From assembly GCF_040822115.1 (NCBI RefSeq), contig NZ_CP162004.1, positions 2,542,001-2,606,000 of the forward strand: a DNA stretch of 64,000 nucleotides, given 5' to 3'. The DNA is from Flavobacterium sp. WC2421 (GTDB lineage: Bacteria; Bacteroidota; Bacteroidia; Flavobacteriales; Flavobacteriaceae). Shown piece by piece: positions 63,560 through 64,000 of the stretch. The notes under the pieces are model-generated. The model worked only from the letters and a program-made list of their open reading frames with translations, searched no databases and was not told the DNA's origin. The position numbers and the translations under genes were made by a program. Numbering within the stretch: position 1 is the first letter of the stretch; every line of letters starts with the position of its first letter.

Positions 63560-64000
63560 CTATTTATTGTAAGCCGCTGCAAATTCCTTTGCAAAATCTT
63601 TCATTTTAGTTTTCCCCAAAGCTGGTCGATTTCGGTAATATTCTACATACAGTTCACCACTGTGTATACTTGAAAACATTTCTACAAAGCCTTTTGCGAT
63701 GTGAAGGTTCATCCCAAACTTAACCATCCCGTCCAGAACCTGCTCATCAGAAATAAGTTTCCATTTTAAATCCGGTTTGCCAATGGCAGCACCTAAAATT
63801 CCTGCGACATCATTTCCAGAAAGTTCCTCACTCACTACATACCGGATTTTTATTCTTTCAAATGGGGCTTCCATTTCTTCCGCAATAGCAGTAGCAATGT
63901 CTAATGGTGATACCCAGAGAACAACATCATCAGCACCATAGTTAGATGTTATTACCCCTTGATTTTTTATAGCTGGTATAAAACTTAATAAATGGTAGTA
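63560..64000 (-). CDS. NmrA-like NAD(P)-binding oxidoreductase, 5'-truncated by the window edge
   Basis: The C-terminal 146 residues of an NAD(P)H-binding protein of the NmrA/SDR-like group. The frame stays open to base 64000: it begins YYHLLSFIPAIKNQGVITSN, then YGADDVVLWVSPLDIATAIAEE, typical of the substrate-binding half of NmrA-like quinone reductases, and IRYVVSEELSGNDVAGILG. The Rossmann N terminus lies beyond the window. An ATG at 63874 is internal, not the start. It is followed by the AraC regulator gene, which probably controls it. Confidence 0.85.
   Translation of the reverse strand, partial: YYHLLSFIPAIKNQGVITSNYGADDVVLWVSPLDIATAIAEEMEAPFERIKIRYVVSEELSGNDVAGILGAAIGKPDLKWKLISDEQVLDGMVKFGMNLHIAKGFVEMFSSIHSGELYVEYYRNRPALGKTKMKDFAKEFAAAYNK

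Noticed and set aside
63560..63874. A complete 104-residue protein at the right edge
   Set aside because: The frame stays open without a stop to base 64000 and the upstream residues continue the NmrA-like fold, so the ATG at 63874 is internal and the gene is cut by the window.

Overview
The window is AT-rich DNA from a member of the Bacteroidota, most probably a Flavobacterium-like species. The evidence is the gene set (bacillithiol synthase BshA, a Bacteroidota-type LptD, a gliding-bacteria style amidase plus MCE protein pair, an NrtR-like regulator beside a GH3 beta-glucosidase), Bacteroidota-type TAnnTTTG -7 promoter boxes close to several starts, and an almost complete lack of Shine-Dalgarno sequences. 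No rRNA, complete tRNA, CRISPR array or prophage was seen.

Positions 1-55,400 are ordinary chromosome. They hold lower glycolysis and methylglyoxal genes (pfkA, gap, a BadF-type sugar kinase, mgsA); envelope genes (LptD, an amidase with a SPOR-like tail, an MCE/MlaD protein, a GH3-beta-lactamase fusion lipoprotein); a membrane Fe-S/CCG electron-transfer pair; bshA; aroC; a dicarboxylate symporter; two large hybrid histidine kinases; Hsp20; two RhlE-like DEAD-box helicases; an arginase-family enzyme; and an ammonium transporter. A tight five-gene operon (29,356-34,612, minus strand) joins a sodium/solute symporter, an acetyltransferase, an M20 amidohydrolase and two PLP racemase-fold enzymes. 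Further on come yifB, truC, a zinc metallopeptidase, an aldehyde dehydrogenase/nitroreductase operon, an rluA-type synthase, two glycosyltransferases, panB and a beta-glucosidase with a divergent Nudix-type regulator. Many units end in clear hairpin plus T-run terminators.

Positions 55,428-62,608 are accessory DNA and the most interesting part. Seven short transcription units, all on the minus strand, are each followed within a few bases (one exception) by an imperfect palindrome of about 60-145 bp. Read on the minus strand, these palindromes run from a YAAC-type left core to a CGTTR right core, as integron attC sites do. The next gene then begins shortly afterwards. Most of these genes have no visible promoter; the higBA toxin-antitoxin unit has its own. 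This is the layout of an integron cassette array (or a CALIN, a cluster of attC sites lacking an integrase). The cassettes encode a ComJ-like protein, HigB/HigA, and five unrecognised small membrane, secreted or lipoproteins. Two sites are interrupted immediately after the sequence AACGT of the recombination core: one by a complete IS1182-like element (60,175-61,888, with an ACGT duplication), the other by a 109-bp MITE-like element with related ends. The left-most site, next to the chromosomal Nudix gene, is truncated. If this is an integron, the integrase would lie to the right of the window.

At the right edge an AraC-type regulator and an incomplete NmrA-like NAD(P)-binding oxidoreductase precede the last palindrome. 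They are either a further cassette or the flank of the array.
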